A stretch of DNA of 61,578 bases from Mycobacterium sp. 1081908.1 (lineage in GTDB: Bacteria > Actinomycetota > Actinomycetes > Mycobacteriales > Mycobacteriaceae): positions 1 to 61,578 of the forward strand of contig NZ_LZLY01000131.1 of the NCBI RefSeq assembly GCF_001673535.1, read 5' to 3'. The translations under genes were made by a program, and so were the position numbers. Below are positions 51,177 through 59,906 of this stretch, piece after piece. Position 1 is the stretch's first letter, and the number at the start of each line of letters is the position of its first letter. The notes beneath the pieces were generated by a model, which was not told the origin of the DNA, made no database searches, and saw nothing but the letters and a program-made list of their open reading frames with translations.

Positions 51177-51737
51177 GTGAGTTCGCCCAACGATCCCCCT
51201 GTCCCGCCGCCCGAGACCGCAGCACCCCCCTCGGAATCGCAGACTCGGATCATCCGGCGGGCCCCGACCGGGCCGATGCCCGTCGTGCCGGAGTCCCCGA
51301 CCACCCACATCCCCCGGCAGCCGCCCTCGTACGAGGCGCCGGCCCGCCGCGGCGGCCTGCCGGGCCACGAACCCAGCGGCCGGACCGCCGTCGCCGCCGC
51401 CGCGGTCAGCATTGTCAGCGGCTGGGCCACGTCGGTGGTCGCCACCGACCTGATCGCCGGGTGGTGGCGCACCGACCGCCTGTTCTGCATCGCGGTGGCC
51501 TTTCTCGCGCTGGTGTTCGCTATAACCACCGTTTCGGGTGTGATCTTGCTGCTGCAGCATCGGCCGGTGGGGCGCTACCTCATTGCGGCCGGCGCGGTGG
51601 TCGCCGTGCTGACCTACGGCGGCGTGTTCATCGCCGGCGCGCGGGTGGCGTGGATCGTGTACACCCTGTGGCTGCTGCCGGTCGCCAGCGTGGTGCTGGC
51701 GTTTCACCCGCAAACCAAACGCTGGCTGTCGGCCTAG
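51177..51737 (+). CDS. Small membrane protein of unknown function
   Basis: This 186-residue protein starts at GTG 51177, one base after the M23 peptidase stop, so co-translation is likely. It has a Pro-rich cytoplasmic N-terminus (SPNDPPVPPPETAAPP) and about four hydrophobic segments (TAVAAAAVSIVSGWATSVVA, LFCIAVAFLALVFAITTVSGVILL, YLIAAGAVVAVLTYGGVF, WIVYTLWLLPVASVVLAF). No family recognised. Position suggests a partner for the peptidase. Confidence 0.75.
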   Translation: MSSPNDPPVPPPETAAPPSESQTRIIRRAPTGPMPVVPESPTTHIPRQPPSYEAPARRGGLPGHEPSGRTAVAAAAVSIVSGWATSVVATDLIAGWWRTDRLFCIAVAFLALVFAITTVSGVILLLQHRPVGRYLIAAGAVVAVLTYGGVFIAGARVAWIVYTLWLLPVASVVLAFHPQTKRWLSA

Positions 51738-51822
51738 CCAAGCCCTCCGCGCCGAACGTGTTCTCAGGGCGAAAAATCCGCGAAAAATTCGCCGTGGCTG
51801 CACGCTCGGCGGCGCACCGGGC

Positions 51823-54156
51823 TTAAAGCTTGCTGACCGGGGCGTGGTTGTGCATCAGCTTCACCCTGCCCGCGCTACCGAAGTCGATCAGCGACATGGC
51901 CGATTCGCCGACGCCGGAAACCTCCTCGACCCGGCCGAGCCCGTACTTGTCGTGGGTCACCCGATCGCCGGGTTGCAGCACCAGCGGCGGGCGTTTGCTC
52001 GCCCCAGAGCGGGTCGGCGACGGGCGCGGCGCGCCGAACCGTCCGGCGCCGCTCACCGGCGCACTGAACGACGGCGCGGGCGCGCTGCGCCGCCAGTCGA
52101 TGAGCTCCTGCGGAATCTCGCGCAGGAAGCGCGATTCGGGGTTGAGCATCGGCTGTCCCCACGAGGACCGGACGATGGCCCGGCTCACGTACAGGCGCTG
52201 GCGCGCCCGGGTGATGCCGACGTAGGCCAGCCGCCGCTCCTCGGAGAGCTCGGTCGGATCGTCCAGCGACCGCATGTGGGGGAACATCCCGTCCTCCCAG
52301 CCGGTGACGAACACCACCGGGAACTCCAGGCCCTTCGCCGTGTGCAGCGTCATCAGCGTGACCACGCCGGCGCCGTGCTCGGGGATGTCGTCCGCGTCGG
52401 CGACCAGCGACACGCGTTCCAGAAACGCCGCCAGCACACCGGTGTCCGGGACGTCCTCGTCCTCGAGTGGCGACTCCGACTCGTCCAGCGCCGCCGCGTT
52501 GGCCTGATCCGTACTGAATTCGTGTGCGACGCTGACCAATTCGTTGAGGTTGTCCAGCCGGGCCAGCTCCTGCGGATCGGTGGAGGACTCCAGCTCGTTG
52601 CGGTATCCGGAGCGCTCGAGCACCAACTCGACCAGGTCGCCGAGGTCGTCGTCGAGGTGGCCCCTCAGGTCGTCCAGCAGCTCGACGAAACCCGCGATCG
52701 CCTTCTCCGCGCGCGTATTCAGCATCGGCACTTTGCCCTCGGCCGCGGCCACCAGCGCGTCGGCGAAGCTGGCGCCGGTGTTCTCGGCGTACACGCTCAC
52801 GCACGCCTCGGCGCGATCCCCGATGCCCCGGCGCGGCGTGTTGAGGATGCGCCGCATGCTGACCGCGTCGCCCGGGTTGTCCAGCACCCGCAGGTAGGCG
52901 ACGATGTCGCGGATCTCCTTGCGCTCGTAAAACCGCACTCCCCCAACGACTTTGTACGGAATCCCGGCGCGGATGAAGACCTCCTCCAACGACCGCGACG
53001 AGTTGTTGGTGCGGTAGAACACGGCCACGTCGTTGTAGGTGATCTCGCCGCGCTCCGCGAGCGCATCGATCTCCTCGGCCACGAACCTTGCCTCGTCGTG
53101 CTCGTTGTCGGCGACGTAGCCGACGATCAGCTCGCCGGCGCCGGCATCGGTCCACAGTCGCTTCTCGCGGCGCCCGGAGTTGCGGGCGATCACCGAGTTG
53201 GCGGCCGACAGGATGTTCTGCGTGGAGCGGTAATTCTGTTCCAGCAGAATGGTTCTCGCGTCGGGGTAGTCACGCTCGAAGTCCTCGATGTTGCGGATGG
53301 TGGCGCCGCGAAACGCATAGATCGACTGGTCGGCGTCGCCGACGACGCACAGCTCGCCGGGTGGCACGCCGTCGATGGTCTCGGTGCCCACCAATTCCCG
53401 GACCAGCACGTACTGCGCGTGGTTGGTGTCCTGGTACTCGTCGACCAGCACGTGCCGGAAGCGCCGCCGGTAATACTGCGCGATCTCGGGGAACGTCTGC
53501 AGCACCGCGACGGTCTCCCCGATCAGGTCGTCGAAGTCCAGGGCGTTGGCCGCCCGGAGCCGCCGCTGGTACTCGCCGTAGACGGAGGCCACCGTGCGGC
53601 TCAACTCGTCGGAATCGTCGGACAGGTTGGTCACGGCGTCGTCGGGATAGATCAACTCGTTCTTCAGGTTGGAGATCGCATTGGCCAGCAGCCGCGGCGA
53701 GTAGCGCTTGATATCCAGCCCCATGTCGCGGCCGATCATCTGCAGCAGGCGCCGCGAGTCGTCGGCGTCGTAGATCGAGAAGTTGGAGTTGAGTCCCTTG
53801 ATCAGCGACGCCTGGTTGCGCAGGATGCGCACGCAGGTCGAGTGGAACGTGGACACCCACATCGCGCGGGCCCTGGGGCCCACCAGCCGCACCACCCGTT
53901 CGCGCATTTCCGCGGCGGCCTTGTTGGTGAAGGTGATCGCCAGGATCTGGCCGACGCCGACGCCGCGCGCCGCGATCAGGTAGGCGATGCGCCGGGTCAG
54001 GACGGCCGTCTTGCCCGAGCCCGCGCCCGCGACGATCAGCAGGGGCGAACCCTCGTGCACCACCGCCTGACGCTGCTGCGGGTTGAGCCCGTCGAGCAGC
54101 TGCTCTGCTTCGGGGGCGGACTTGGCATCGGGATTACTGGTCGCGTGCACACTCAT
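51823..54156 (-). CDS. uvrD1: ATP-dependent DNA helicase UvrD1
   Basis: This 777-residue SF1A helicase acts in nucleotide excision repair and, in mycobacteria, interacts with Ku and RNA polymerase. Walker A is VAGAGSGKTAVLTRR near residue 46. Other motifs include LVDEYQDTNHAQY (motif II), VGDADQSIYAFRGA (III), LEQNYRSTQNIL (IV), TLHTAKGLEFPVVFV (V) and EERRLAYVGITRARQRLY (VI). A C-terminal Tudor-like extension (GDRVTHDKYGLGRVEEVSG) ends the protein. It starts at ATG 54156 and is divergent from the chorismate-mutase leader. Confidence 0.97.
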   Translation of the reverse strand: MSVHATSNPDAKSAPEAEQLLDGLNPQQRQAVVHEGSPLLIVAGAGSGKTAVLTRRIAYLIAARGVGVGQILAITFTNKAAAEMRERVVRLVGPRARAMWVSTFHSTCVRILRNQASLIKGLNSNFSIYDADDSRRLLQMIGRDMGLDIKRYSPRLLANAISNLKNELIYPDDAVTNLSDDSDELSRTVASVYGEYQRRLRAANALDFDDLIGETVAVLQTFPEIAQYYRRRFRHVLVDEYQDTNHAQYVLVRELVGTETIDGVPPGELCVVGDADQSIYAFRGATIRNIEDFERDYPDARTILLEQNYRSTQNILSAANSVIARNSGRREKRLWTDAGAGELIVGYVADNEHDEARFVAEEIDALAERGEITYNDVAVFYRTNNSSRSLEEVFIRAGIPYKVVGGVRFYERKEIRDIVAYLRVLDNPGDAVSMRRILNTPRRGIGDRAEACVSVYAENTGASFADALVAAAEGKVPMLNTRAEKAIAGFVELLDDLRGHLDDDLGDLVELVLERSGYRNELESSTDPQELARLDNLNELVSVAHEFSTDQANAAALDESESPLEDEDVPDTGVLAAFLERVSLVADADDIPEHGAGVVTLMTLHTAKGLEFPVVFVTGWEDGMFPHMRSLDDPTELSEERRLAYVGITRARQRLYVSRAIVRSSWGQPMLNPESRFLREIPQELIDWRRSAPAPSFSAPVSGAGRFGAPRPSPTRSGASKRPPLVLQPGDRVTHDKYGLGRVEEVSGVGESAMSLIDFGSAGRVKLMHNHAPVSKL

Positions 54157-54262
54157 GTCGGTCCAAATTTACCGCCGCCCGCCGACGACTTCGCTGGCCA
54201 GGCCCTTCGGCGCGGCGCGCCCATTTTTGCGTGGTCGCGGCCCCTAGTGGCACACTCGGTGA

Positions 54263-54322
54263 GTGCTCAACAGGCAGTGGCGATTTTTCTACGGGTACCG
54301 GCCAGCGGTGCCCGTGGCGTAG
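54263..54322 (+). CDS. Aromatic-rich leader peptide upstream of chorismate mutase
   Basis: GTG at 54263 opens a 19-codon frame, MLNRQWRFFYGYRPAVPVA, closed by TAG at 54320-54322. Five of 19 residues are aromatic (one Trp, two Phe, two Tyr) and are clustered at codons 6-12. A stop TGA lies in frame immediately before the GTG. No good ribosome site is seen. A CACACT hexamer at 54251-54256 would fit a -10 element for a leaderless start at the GTG. Codon content and the terminator that follows are the classic signs of attenuation by aromatic amino acids, here Phe/Tyr, the products of chorismate mutase. Not verified by conservation. Confidence 0.75.
   Translation: MLNRQWRFFYGYRPAVPVA
54291..54315 (+). 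promoter_or_regulatory. Hairpin 1 of the candidate attenuator (pause structure)
   Basis: Bases 54291-54300 (ACGGGTACCG) and 54306-54315 (CGGTGCCCGT) can form a ten-base-pair stem, one pair being U-G, with a five-base loop. The 5' arm covers the last two Tyr codons of the leader peptide, so a ribosome stalled there would prevent it from forming. An alternative pairing of CTGC (54323-54326) with GCAG (54331-54334) plus flanking G/C bases could act as the antiterminator. Confidence 0.6.
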
Positions 54323-54333
54323 CTGCTTTCGCA

Positions 54334-54374
54334 GAGCCCCGTGGTCCGCTTCCGGATTCGGGGCTCGTCTCTTT
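54334..54374 (+). terminator. Intrinsic terminator in the chorismate-mutase leader
   Basis: GAGCCCCG (54334-54341) pairs perfectly with CGGGGCTC (54359-54366). The loop holds an inner TCCG-CTTC-CGGA stem (54345-54356). The sequence GTCTCTTTT follows (54367-54375), a T-rich tract unusual for this GC-rich genome. It stands between the leader peptide and the chorismate-mutase start at 54393, so it would stop transcription before the gene unless prevented. Confidence 0.7.
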
Positions 54375-54392
54375 TGTGAGGCCCGATAACGG

Positions 54393-54710
54393 ATGAGACC
54401 AGAACCCCCACATCAAGAGAATGCGGAGTTGGCAGAGATGAACATCGAGATGGTCGAGTCCCACGAGGACACCGACATTGACGCGTTGCGCCAGGAGATC
54501 GACCGGCTGGACGCCGAGATCCTCGCCGCGGTGAAGCGGCGGGCCGAAGTGTCCCAGGCGATCGGCAAGGTGCGGATGGCCTCCGGCGGCACCCGGCTGG
54601 TCCACAGCCGCGAGATGAAGGTCATCGAGCGTTACAGCGAACTCGGTCCGGACGGCAAGGACCTCGCGATGCTGCTGCTGCGGCTGGGCAGGGGCCGGCT
54701 CGGCCACTGA
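54393..54710 (+). CDS. Chorismate mutase (AroQ-delta type)
   Basis: It rearranges chorismate to prephenate, the first committed step to phenylalanine and tyrosine. The 105-residue protein matches Rv0948c in length and sequence: IDALRQEIDRLDAEILAAVKRRAEVSQAIGK, then GGTRLVHSREMKVIERYSELG and the C-terminal RLGRGRLGH that contacts DAHP synthase in M. tuberculosis, where complex formation raises activity. The start is ATG 54393. A second start at 54438 (MNIEMVESHEDT) would give the shorter 90-residue form. A candidate aromatic-amino-acid attenuator lies directly upstream. Confidence 0.95.
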   Translation: MRPEPPHQENAELAEMNIEMVESHEDTDIDALRQEIDRLDAEILAAVKRRAEVSQAIGKVRMASGGTRLVHSREMKVIERYSELGPDGKDLAMLLLRLGRGRLGH

Positions 54711-54822
54711 AGCCGGCGGCAGGGCGGCCACACCTGGCTGCCTCGCGCCGGGCCGCTTAGGGTCGAAGCATGACCCGCGTCGGCGACGATGCAGAGCTCT
54801 GCGATGAGGAGGAGCGGCGCCC

Positions 54823-56487
54823 GTGACATCCGTGCAAACCATCCCTGACATCACCGCCACCCCGGCGTGGGACGCCCTGCGCAGGCATCACGAACAAATC
54901 GGCCAGGACCATCTGCGGCAGTTCTTCGACGACGATCCCGATCGCGGCCGCGAGCTCACCGTCACGGTCGGCGACCTCTACATCGACTACAGCAAACACC
55001 GCGTCACCCGAGAGACGCTGGGGCTGCTGGTCGACCTGGCCAGGACGGCTAATCTCGAAGAGCGCCGCGACCAGATGTTCGCCGGCGTGCACATCAACAC
55101 CTCCGAGAACCGGGCCGTGCTGCACACCGCGCTGCGGCTGCCCCGCGACGCCCAGCTGGTCATCGACGGCCAGAACGTGGTCGAGGACGTGCACTCCGTG
55201 CTGGACGCCATGGGCGACTTCACCGACCGGTTACGCAGCGGTGAATGGACCGGGGCCACCGGGAAAAAGATCAGCACGGTGGTCAACATCGGGATCGGCG
55301 GGTCGGACCTGGGCCCGGTGATGGTCTACCAGGCGCTGCGCCACTACGCGGACGCCGGGATCTCGGCACGCTTCGTCTCCAACGTCGACCCGGCCGACCT
55401 GGTCGCGAAGCTGGCCGACTTGGACCCTGCCACAACGCTTTTCATCGTCGCGTCGAAGACCTTCTCCACGCTGGAGACGCTGACCAACGCGACCGCCGCG
55501 CGCCGCTGGCTGACCGACGCGCTCGGCGACGCCGCGGTGTCCAAGCACTTTGTGGCGGTTTCCACCAACAAGCGCCTGGTGGACGACTTCGGCATCAACA
55601 CCGACAACATGTTCGGGTTCTGGGACTGGGTCGGCGGGCGTTATTCGGTCGACTCGGCGATCGGGCTGTCGCTGATGGCCGTCATCGGCAAAGAGGCGTT
55701 CGCCGATTTCCTGTCCGGATTCCACATCGTCGACCGGCATTTCAAGACCGCCCCGCTGGAGTCGAACGCGCCGGTGCTGCTCGGCCTGATCGGGCTGTGG
55801 TACTCCAACTTCATGGGCGCGCAATCGCGCGCCGTGCTGCCGTATTCGAACGACCTGTCGCGCTTCGCCGCCTACCTGCAGCAGCTGACCATGGAATCCA
55901 ACGGCAAGTCGACCCGCGCCGACGGCACGCCGGTCACCACCGACACCGGCGAAATCTTTTGGGGCGAACCGGGAACCAACGGCCAGCACGCGTTCTACCA
56001 GTTGCTCCATCAGGGCACCCGGCTGGTGCCGGCCGATTTCATCGGCTTCAGCCAACCCGTCGACGACCTTGCCACCGCCGACGGCACCGGCAGCATGCAC
56101 GACCTGTTGATGAGCAACTTCTTCGCCCAGACGCAGGTGCTGGCGTTCGGCAAGACCGCCGAGGAGATCGCCGCCGAGGGCACCCCCGCCGACGTCGTGC
56201 CGCACAAGGTGATGCCCGGAAACCGGCCGTCCACTTCGATTTTGGCCGACCGGCTCACCCCGTCGGTGCTGGGCCAGCTGATCGCGCTCTACGAGCACCA
56301 GGTCTTCACCGAGGGCGTGATCTGGGGCATCGACTCGTTCGACCAGTGGGGTGTGGAGCTGGGCAAAACGCAGGCCAAGGCGTTGCTTCCGGTGATCACC
56401 GCCGACGCCTCACCCGCGCCGCAGACCGACAGTTCGACCGACGCGCTGGTCCGTCGCTACCGGACGGAGCGGGGACGCACGAGCTGA
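54823..56487 (+). CDS. pgi: Glucose-6-phosphate isomerase
   Basis: Pgi interconverts glucose-6-phosphate and fructose-6-phosphate. The 554-residue protein carries the family signatures VNIGIGGSDLGPVMVYQAL, GFWDWVGGRYSVDSAIGLS and GEPGTNGQHAFYQLLHQGT, with the C-terminal Lys region SFDQWGVELGK. The start is GTG 54823 with GAGGAGGAG upstream. It converges on the SDR gene with a 3-bp gap. It corresponds to Rv0946c. Confidence 0.97.
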   Translation: MTSVQTIPDITATPAWDALRRHHEQIGQDHLRQFFDDDPDRGRELTVTVGDLYIDYSKHRVTRETLGLLVDLARTANLEERRDQMFAGVHINTSENRAVLHTALRLPRDAQLVIDGQNVVEDVHSVLDAMGDFTDRLRSGEWTGATGKKISTVVNIGIGGSDLGPVMVYQALRHYADAGISARFVSNVDPADLVAKLADLDPATTLFIVASKTFSTLETLTNATAARRWLTDALGDAAVSKHFVAVSTNKRLVDDFGINTDNMFGFWDWVGGRYSVDSAIGLSLMAVIGKEAFADFLSGFHIVDRHFKTAPLESNAPVLLGLIGLWYSNFMGAQSRAVLPYSNDLSRFAAYLQQLTMESNGKSTRADGTPVTTDTGEIFWGEPGTNGQHAFYQLLHQGTRLVPADFIGFSQPVDDLATADGTGSMHDLLMSNFFAQTQVLAFGKTAEEIAAEGTPADVVPHKVMPGNRPSTSILADRLTPSVLGQLIALYEHQVFTEGVIWGIDSFDQWGVELGKTQAKALLPVITADASPAPQTDSSTDALVRRYRTERGRTS

Positions 56488-56490
56488 TGA

Positions 56491-57240
56491 CTACGCGAAC
56501 AGTTTCGTAAGCGGCGGCGGCAGCACCCGCATCAGCTGCACCAGGGCAGCCCACGGCCACCACGGCACCACGGCGCGGCCGGGTTCGCGTTCGATCGCGT
56601 CGACCAGCGCCCTGACGCCAGTTTCGTTGTCCACCATGAACATTGTGCTCTCCGACTTGGCGGTCATCTCCGACTCGATGTAGCCCGGCTCGATCAGCGA
56701 AACCTTGATCGGGCCGCCGCGGTATTCGGCGCGCAGCGACTCACCCAGCGAGCGCATCCCGGCTTTGCTTGCGGCGTAAGCGGCCTTGACGCCCGGCACC
56801 CCCTTGTTGCCGAGCACCGACGAGATGAGCACCAGATGGCCGGACCCGCTCTCGTTGAACATCTCCAGCGCGGCCTCGATCTGGATCAGACCGGCCACCA
56901 GGTTGGTCTGGAGGGTTTTCCTGTTCGCCCACGGCTTGCCCGAACCCAGCTTCGCGCCATGGCCGATGCCGGCGTTGACGACGATGCGGTCGACGCCACC
57001 GAGCTCGTCGCTGATTTCGGCGAACACCTTCGGCACCTGCTCGTGGTCGTTCACGTCCAGTGCAGCGACGGCGATCTTGATTCCCGGATACCGTTGTGTC
57101 AGTTCGGTCTTCAGCTCGTCGAGGCGCTCGGTGCGACGGGCGCACAGCCCCAGGTCGCGGCCCTTGGCGGCGAAGGAGCGCGCCATGCCGGCGCCCAGAC
57201 CGGAACTGGCGCCGGTGATCAGGATCTTCTGGCGAGTCAC
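56491..57240 (-). CDS. Short-chain dehydrogenase/reductase (Rv0945 homologue)
   Basis: This 249-residue NAD(P)-dependent SDR has the Rossmann motif ILITGASSGLGAGMARSFA, cofactor Asp in ALDVNDHEQ, the NAG-type segment VVNAGIGHGA, and the catalytic set SSVLGNKGVPGVKAAYAASKAG (Ser, Tyr, Lys). Substrate unknown. I chose GTG 57240 (TRQKILITGASS). The frame stays open upstream across fpg in antisense-like fashion. It is the last gene of an apparent cobF-fpg-SDR operon. Confidence 0.92.
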   Translation of the reverse strand: MTRQKILITGASSGLGAGMARSFAAKGRDLGLCARRTERLDELKTELTQRYPGIKIAVAALDVNDHEQVPKVFAEISDELGGVDRIVVNAGIGHGAKLGSGKPWANRKTLQTNLVAGLIQIEAALEMFNESGSGHLVLISSVLGNKGVPGVKAAYAASKAGMRSLGESLRAEYRGGPIKVSLIEPGYIESEMTAKSESTMFMVDNETGVRALVDAIEREPGRAVVPWWPWAALVQLMRVLPPPLTKLFA

Positions 57241-57269
57241 CCGGGCAGCATATCGACCGTCGCCGGCGG

Positions 57270-58133
57270 CTACTTGAGCAGCCGCGACAAGCGGCGGTCG
57301 GCGAGCACCTTGCCGCCGGTCTGGCACGTCGGGCAGTACTGAAAAGACTTGTCCGCGAACGACACTTCGCGCACCGTGTCCCCGCACACCGGGCAGGGCA
57401 GCCCGGTGCGGGCGTGCACGCGCAGGCCGGAGCGCTTCTCCCCCTTGAGCGTGGCGGCGCCCTGGCCGACGGAGCGGCTGACCGCGTCGGTCAGCACCGA
57501 GATCATCGCGTCGTGCAGGGCGGTCAGCTGTTCGTCGGAGAGCTTGCCCGCGGTGGCGAACGGCGAGATCTTCGCGACGTGCAGGATTTCGTCGCTGTAG
57601 GCGTTGCCGATGCCGGCGATCACCTTCTGGTCGGTGATTACGGTCTTGATCCTGCCGGTGTTGCCAGACAGCACCCCGGCCAGGTCCTCGGGGCCGAGCT
57701 CCAGCGCGTCCGGCCCTAGGGCGGCGATGCCCGGCACCAGCTGCGGGTCGTCGACCAGCCACACCGCCAGCCGCTTCTGGGTGCCGGCCTCGGTGAGGTC
57801 GAAGCCGGGCGCCGCACCGGGCGTGCCCAGGTGCACCCGCATCGCGATCGGGCCCTTGCCGGGGCGCAGCGGTGCCGCGGCCAGCTTGTCGGACCACCGC
57901 AGCCAGCCCGCGCGCGACAGGTGGGCGATCATGAACAACGGCCCGGCCTGCACGCCCAGGTACTTGCCCCAGCGCAGGGCCCCCGTCACGGCCTGGCCGT
58001 GCAGCGCGCTGATCGGCGGGTCGAAGGTTTTCAGCACCGAAAACGCAACGACGTCGACGCGTCCGATCGTCGATCCGACGGCGTGGCGGCGCAAATGGTC
58101 GACCAGCGCTTCGATCTCGGGGAGTTCGGGCAC
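57270..58133 (-). CDS. Formamidopyrimidine/Nei-type DNA glycosylase (full-length, Rv0944 locus)
   Basis: This 287-residue base-excision repair glycosylase starts with the MPELPEIEAL terminus, where Pro2 and Glu3 are catalytic after Met removal. It has a helix-two-turn-helix region ending in GNAYSDEILHVAKI and a zinc finger with Cys pairs PCPVCGDT and YCPTCQTG. The M. tuberculosis Rv0944 product is only about 158 residues, lacking the N-terminal part, as I remember it, so this appears to be the intact ancestral form. The substrate (8-oxoG, FAPY or oxidised pyrimidine) is not shown. It lies 4 bp after cobF. Confidence 0.9.
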   Translation of the reverse strand: MPELPEIEALVDHLRRHAVGSTIGRVDVVAFSVLKTFDPPISALHGQAVTGALRWGKYLGVQAGPLFMIAHLSRAGWLRWSDKLAAAPLRPGKGPIAMRVHLGTPGAAPGFDLTEAGTQKRLAVWLVDDPQLVPGIAALGPDALELGPEDLAGVLSGNTGRIKTVITDQKVIAGIGNAYSDEILHVAKISPFATAGKLSDEQLTALHDAMISVLTDAVSRSVGQGAATLKGEKRSGLRVHARTGLPCPVCGDTVREVSFADKSFQYCPTCQTGGKVLADRRLSRLLK

Positions 58134-58137
58134 GCCT

Positions 58138-58881
58138 TCAGTCTGCCGCTCTGAGCAAATAGGTGTCCATGATCCAGCCGTGCCGGGCGCGGGCGTCGGC
58201 CCGCAGCCCCGCGATGCGCGCCCCGACCTCGCCGACGGTGCCCGCGATCAGCAGCTCGTCGCCGGTGCCTAGATAGGCGCCCCACCAGATTTTGGTTTCG
58301 GGCGGGCAGGTCTGGAACGAGCATTTGGCGTCGAGCATCACCACCGCCGAGCCCGACAGGCCGTGCGCGCGCAGCTGCCTGCCCGTGGTGAACAGGACCG
58401 GCTCGCCGACGTCGTTGAGCGGGATGCGGTGCCGGGCGGTCAGCGCCTGGACCGCGGTGATGCCCGGAACGACGTCGTGGGTGAAGTCGAGCTCGGCTGC
58501 GACGGCGTCGAGGATACGCAGGGTGCTGTCGTACAGCGACGGGTCGCCCCAGGCCAGGAAGGCGCCGACGCCGTCGACGCCCAGTTCCGCGGAGATGGCG
58601 TCCGCCCAGACCCGCGCCCGCGCCGCGTGCCAATCCGCGACCGCCTCCCGATAGTCGGCCTCCGCGGACCGCTTGGGATCGGGCAGCTCGACGAAGCGGT
58701 ATCCGGGCTCGCGGATGAACCGCGCGCAGATCTCCCGTCGCAGCGCGACCAGGTCGCTTTTCGCCTCGCCCTTGTCCATCGCGAAGAACACCTGCGTGTC
58801 GTTGAGCGCCTCGATCGCCTGGACGGTCACATAGCCCGGGTCGCCGGCCCCGATGCCGATCACGTGAATATGCCGACCCAA
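58138..58881 (-). CDS. cobF: Precorrin-6A synthase (deacetylating)
   Basis: CobF methylates C1 of precorrin-5 and removes an acetyl group in aerobic cobalamin synthesis. The 247-residue protein has the methylase N-terminus HIHVIGIGAGDPGYVTVQAIEAL, the FLAWGDPSLYDSTLR segment and VVPGITAVQAL, all typical of tetrapyrrole methylases. TTG 58881 with GAGGAGG is the start. No other cob genes are nearby. The gene is known at this locus in M. canettii and is deleted in M. tuberculosis, so its presence places this genome outside the tubercle-bacillus group. Confidence 0.92.
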   Translation of the reverse strand: MGRHIHVIGIGAGDPGYVTVQAIEALNDTQVFFAMDKGEAKSDLVALRREICARFIREPGYRFVELPDPKRSAEADYREAVADWHAARARVWADAISAELGVDGVGAFLAWGDPSLYDSTLRILDAVAAELDFTHDVVPGITAVQALTARHRIPLNDVGEPVLFTTGRQLRAHGLSGSAVVMLDAKCSFQTCPPETKIWWGAYLGTGDELLIAGTVGEVGARIAGLRADARARHGWIMDTYLLRAAD

Positions 58882-58947
58882 GAAGCCCTCCTCACTGCTT
58901 AAATCAGATTGCCGAATCGAGACCTCGAAGACCTAGCCGGGACCCTA

Positions 58948-58969
58948 GGTACCCGATACCATGGGTACC
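58948..58969. promoter_or_regulatory. Candidate operator upstream of the AurF-like operon
   Basis: GGTACCC (58948-58954) and GGGTACC (58963-58969) form a perfect 7-8-7 inverted repeat, 31 bp before the ATG of the diiron gene and 67 bp from the cobF start on the other strand. Its size and position are typical of TetR-family sites. The cognate regulator is not in the window. Confidence 0.5.
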
Positions 58970-59000
58970 GTCTGCAGCACCCAATGAAGGGACGCGCACC

Positions 59001-59906
59001 ATGACGACCGCGGTGAAGCCGGGCGGGCCGAGTCGTGAGGAGTTCTCGGACCGATTGCTGAAGGGCTCGGTCAAGAAGTCCTACGAGCCGGTGGTCGACA
59101 TCGACTGGGACGCGCCGCTGGATCCCGACAAGTTCTACCTGCCGCCACGGCTGGTGTCGTTGTACAACACGCCGCTGTGGGACGAGATGACGCGCGAACA
59201 GCAGATCGACCTTTCCCGCCAGGAACTGGTCAACACGCTCTCGGCCGGGATCTGGTTCGAGAACATGCTCAACCAGTCGTTGCTGCGCACCATCTTGCAC
59301 GAGGACCCCACCAGCTCCTCGACGCATTACAAGCTGACCGAGTTGGGCGACGAGACCCGCCACATGGTCATGTTCGGCAAGGCCATCGAGCGCATCGGTG
59401 CGAAGCCGGTGCGTCCCAGGCTGTTTCACCGATGGATCATCAACGCGCTGCCGCTGGCGTTCCAGCGGGGCTCGATGCTGTGGATGGCCGCGCTCATCGG
59501 CGAAGAGATCTTCGACTCGCTGCAACGGCAGATGATGGACGACCCCGAGCTGCAGCCGATCATCCAGCGGCTCATGCGAATTCACGTCACCGAAGAGGCC
59601 CGCCACATTCAGTTCGCCCGCGACGGCGCGCGCAAGCGTGCCGCCGAGATGCCGCGGCTCAACCGCTGGTTCATGGCCAACATCAACGGGCTTGGCGGGT
59701 ACTTCTTCAACTACCTGTTCAGCAATCCGATCCCGTACGCGCGGGTGGGCCTGGACGCGAAGCGGGCCCGAAAGATCGCGCGCACCAGCCAGCATCGCCG
59801 CGAGATGCAGGTCGCCGGCTTCGCTCCGCTGGCGGCGTTTCTGACCGAGGTGGGCCTGCTGGGCCCGATCGCGCGCCGCGCCTGGAAGCGCAGCAGATTC
59901 CTGTGA
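59001..59906 (+). CDS. AurF-like diiron oxygenase
   Basis: This 301-residue protein of the AurF/p-aminobenzoate N-oxygenase-like diiron family (PF11583 type) has iron-binding carboxylate and His motifs in ELVNTLSAGIWFENMLNQ, ELGDETRHMVMF, ALIGEEIFDSLQRQ and HVTEEARHIQFARDG. Many mycobacterial members have no known substrate. It starts at ATG 59001 with GAAGGGA upstream. Its GTGA end overlaps the next gene by 4 bp, so the two are translationally coupled and probably work together. Confidence 0.85.
   Translation: MTTAVKPGGPSREEFSDRLLKGSVKKSYEPVVDIDWDAPLDPDKFYLPPRLVSLYNTPLWDEMTREQQIDLSRQELVNTLSAGIWFENMLNQSLLRTILHEDPTSSSTHYKLTELGDETRHMVMFGKAIERIGAKPVRPRLFHRWIINALPLAFQRGSMLWMAALIGEEIFDSLQRQMMDDPELQPIIQRLMRIHVTEEARHIQFARDGARKRAAEMPRLNRWFMANINGLGGYFFNYLFSNPIPYARVGLDAKRARKIARTSQHRREMQVAGFAPLAAFLTEVGLLGPIARRAWKRSRFL

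Noticed and set aside
51738..51822. Terminator between the small membrane gene and uvrD1
   Set aside because: Only distant AAGCCC/GGGCTT complements about 70 bases apart are present, with no compact stem or T-tract.
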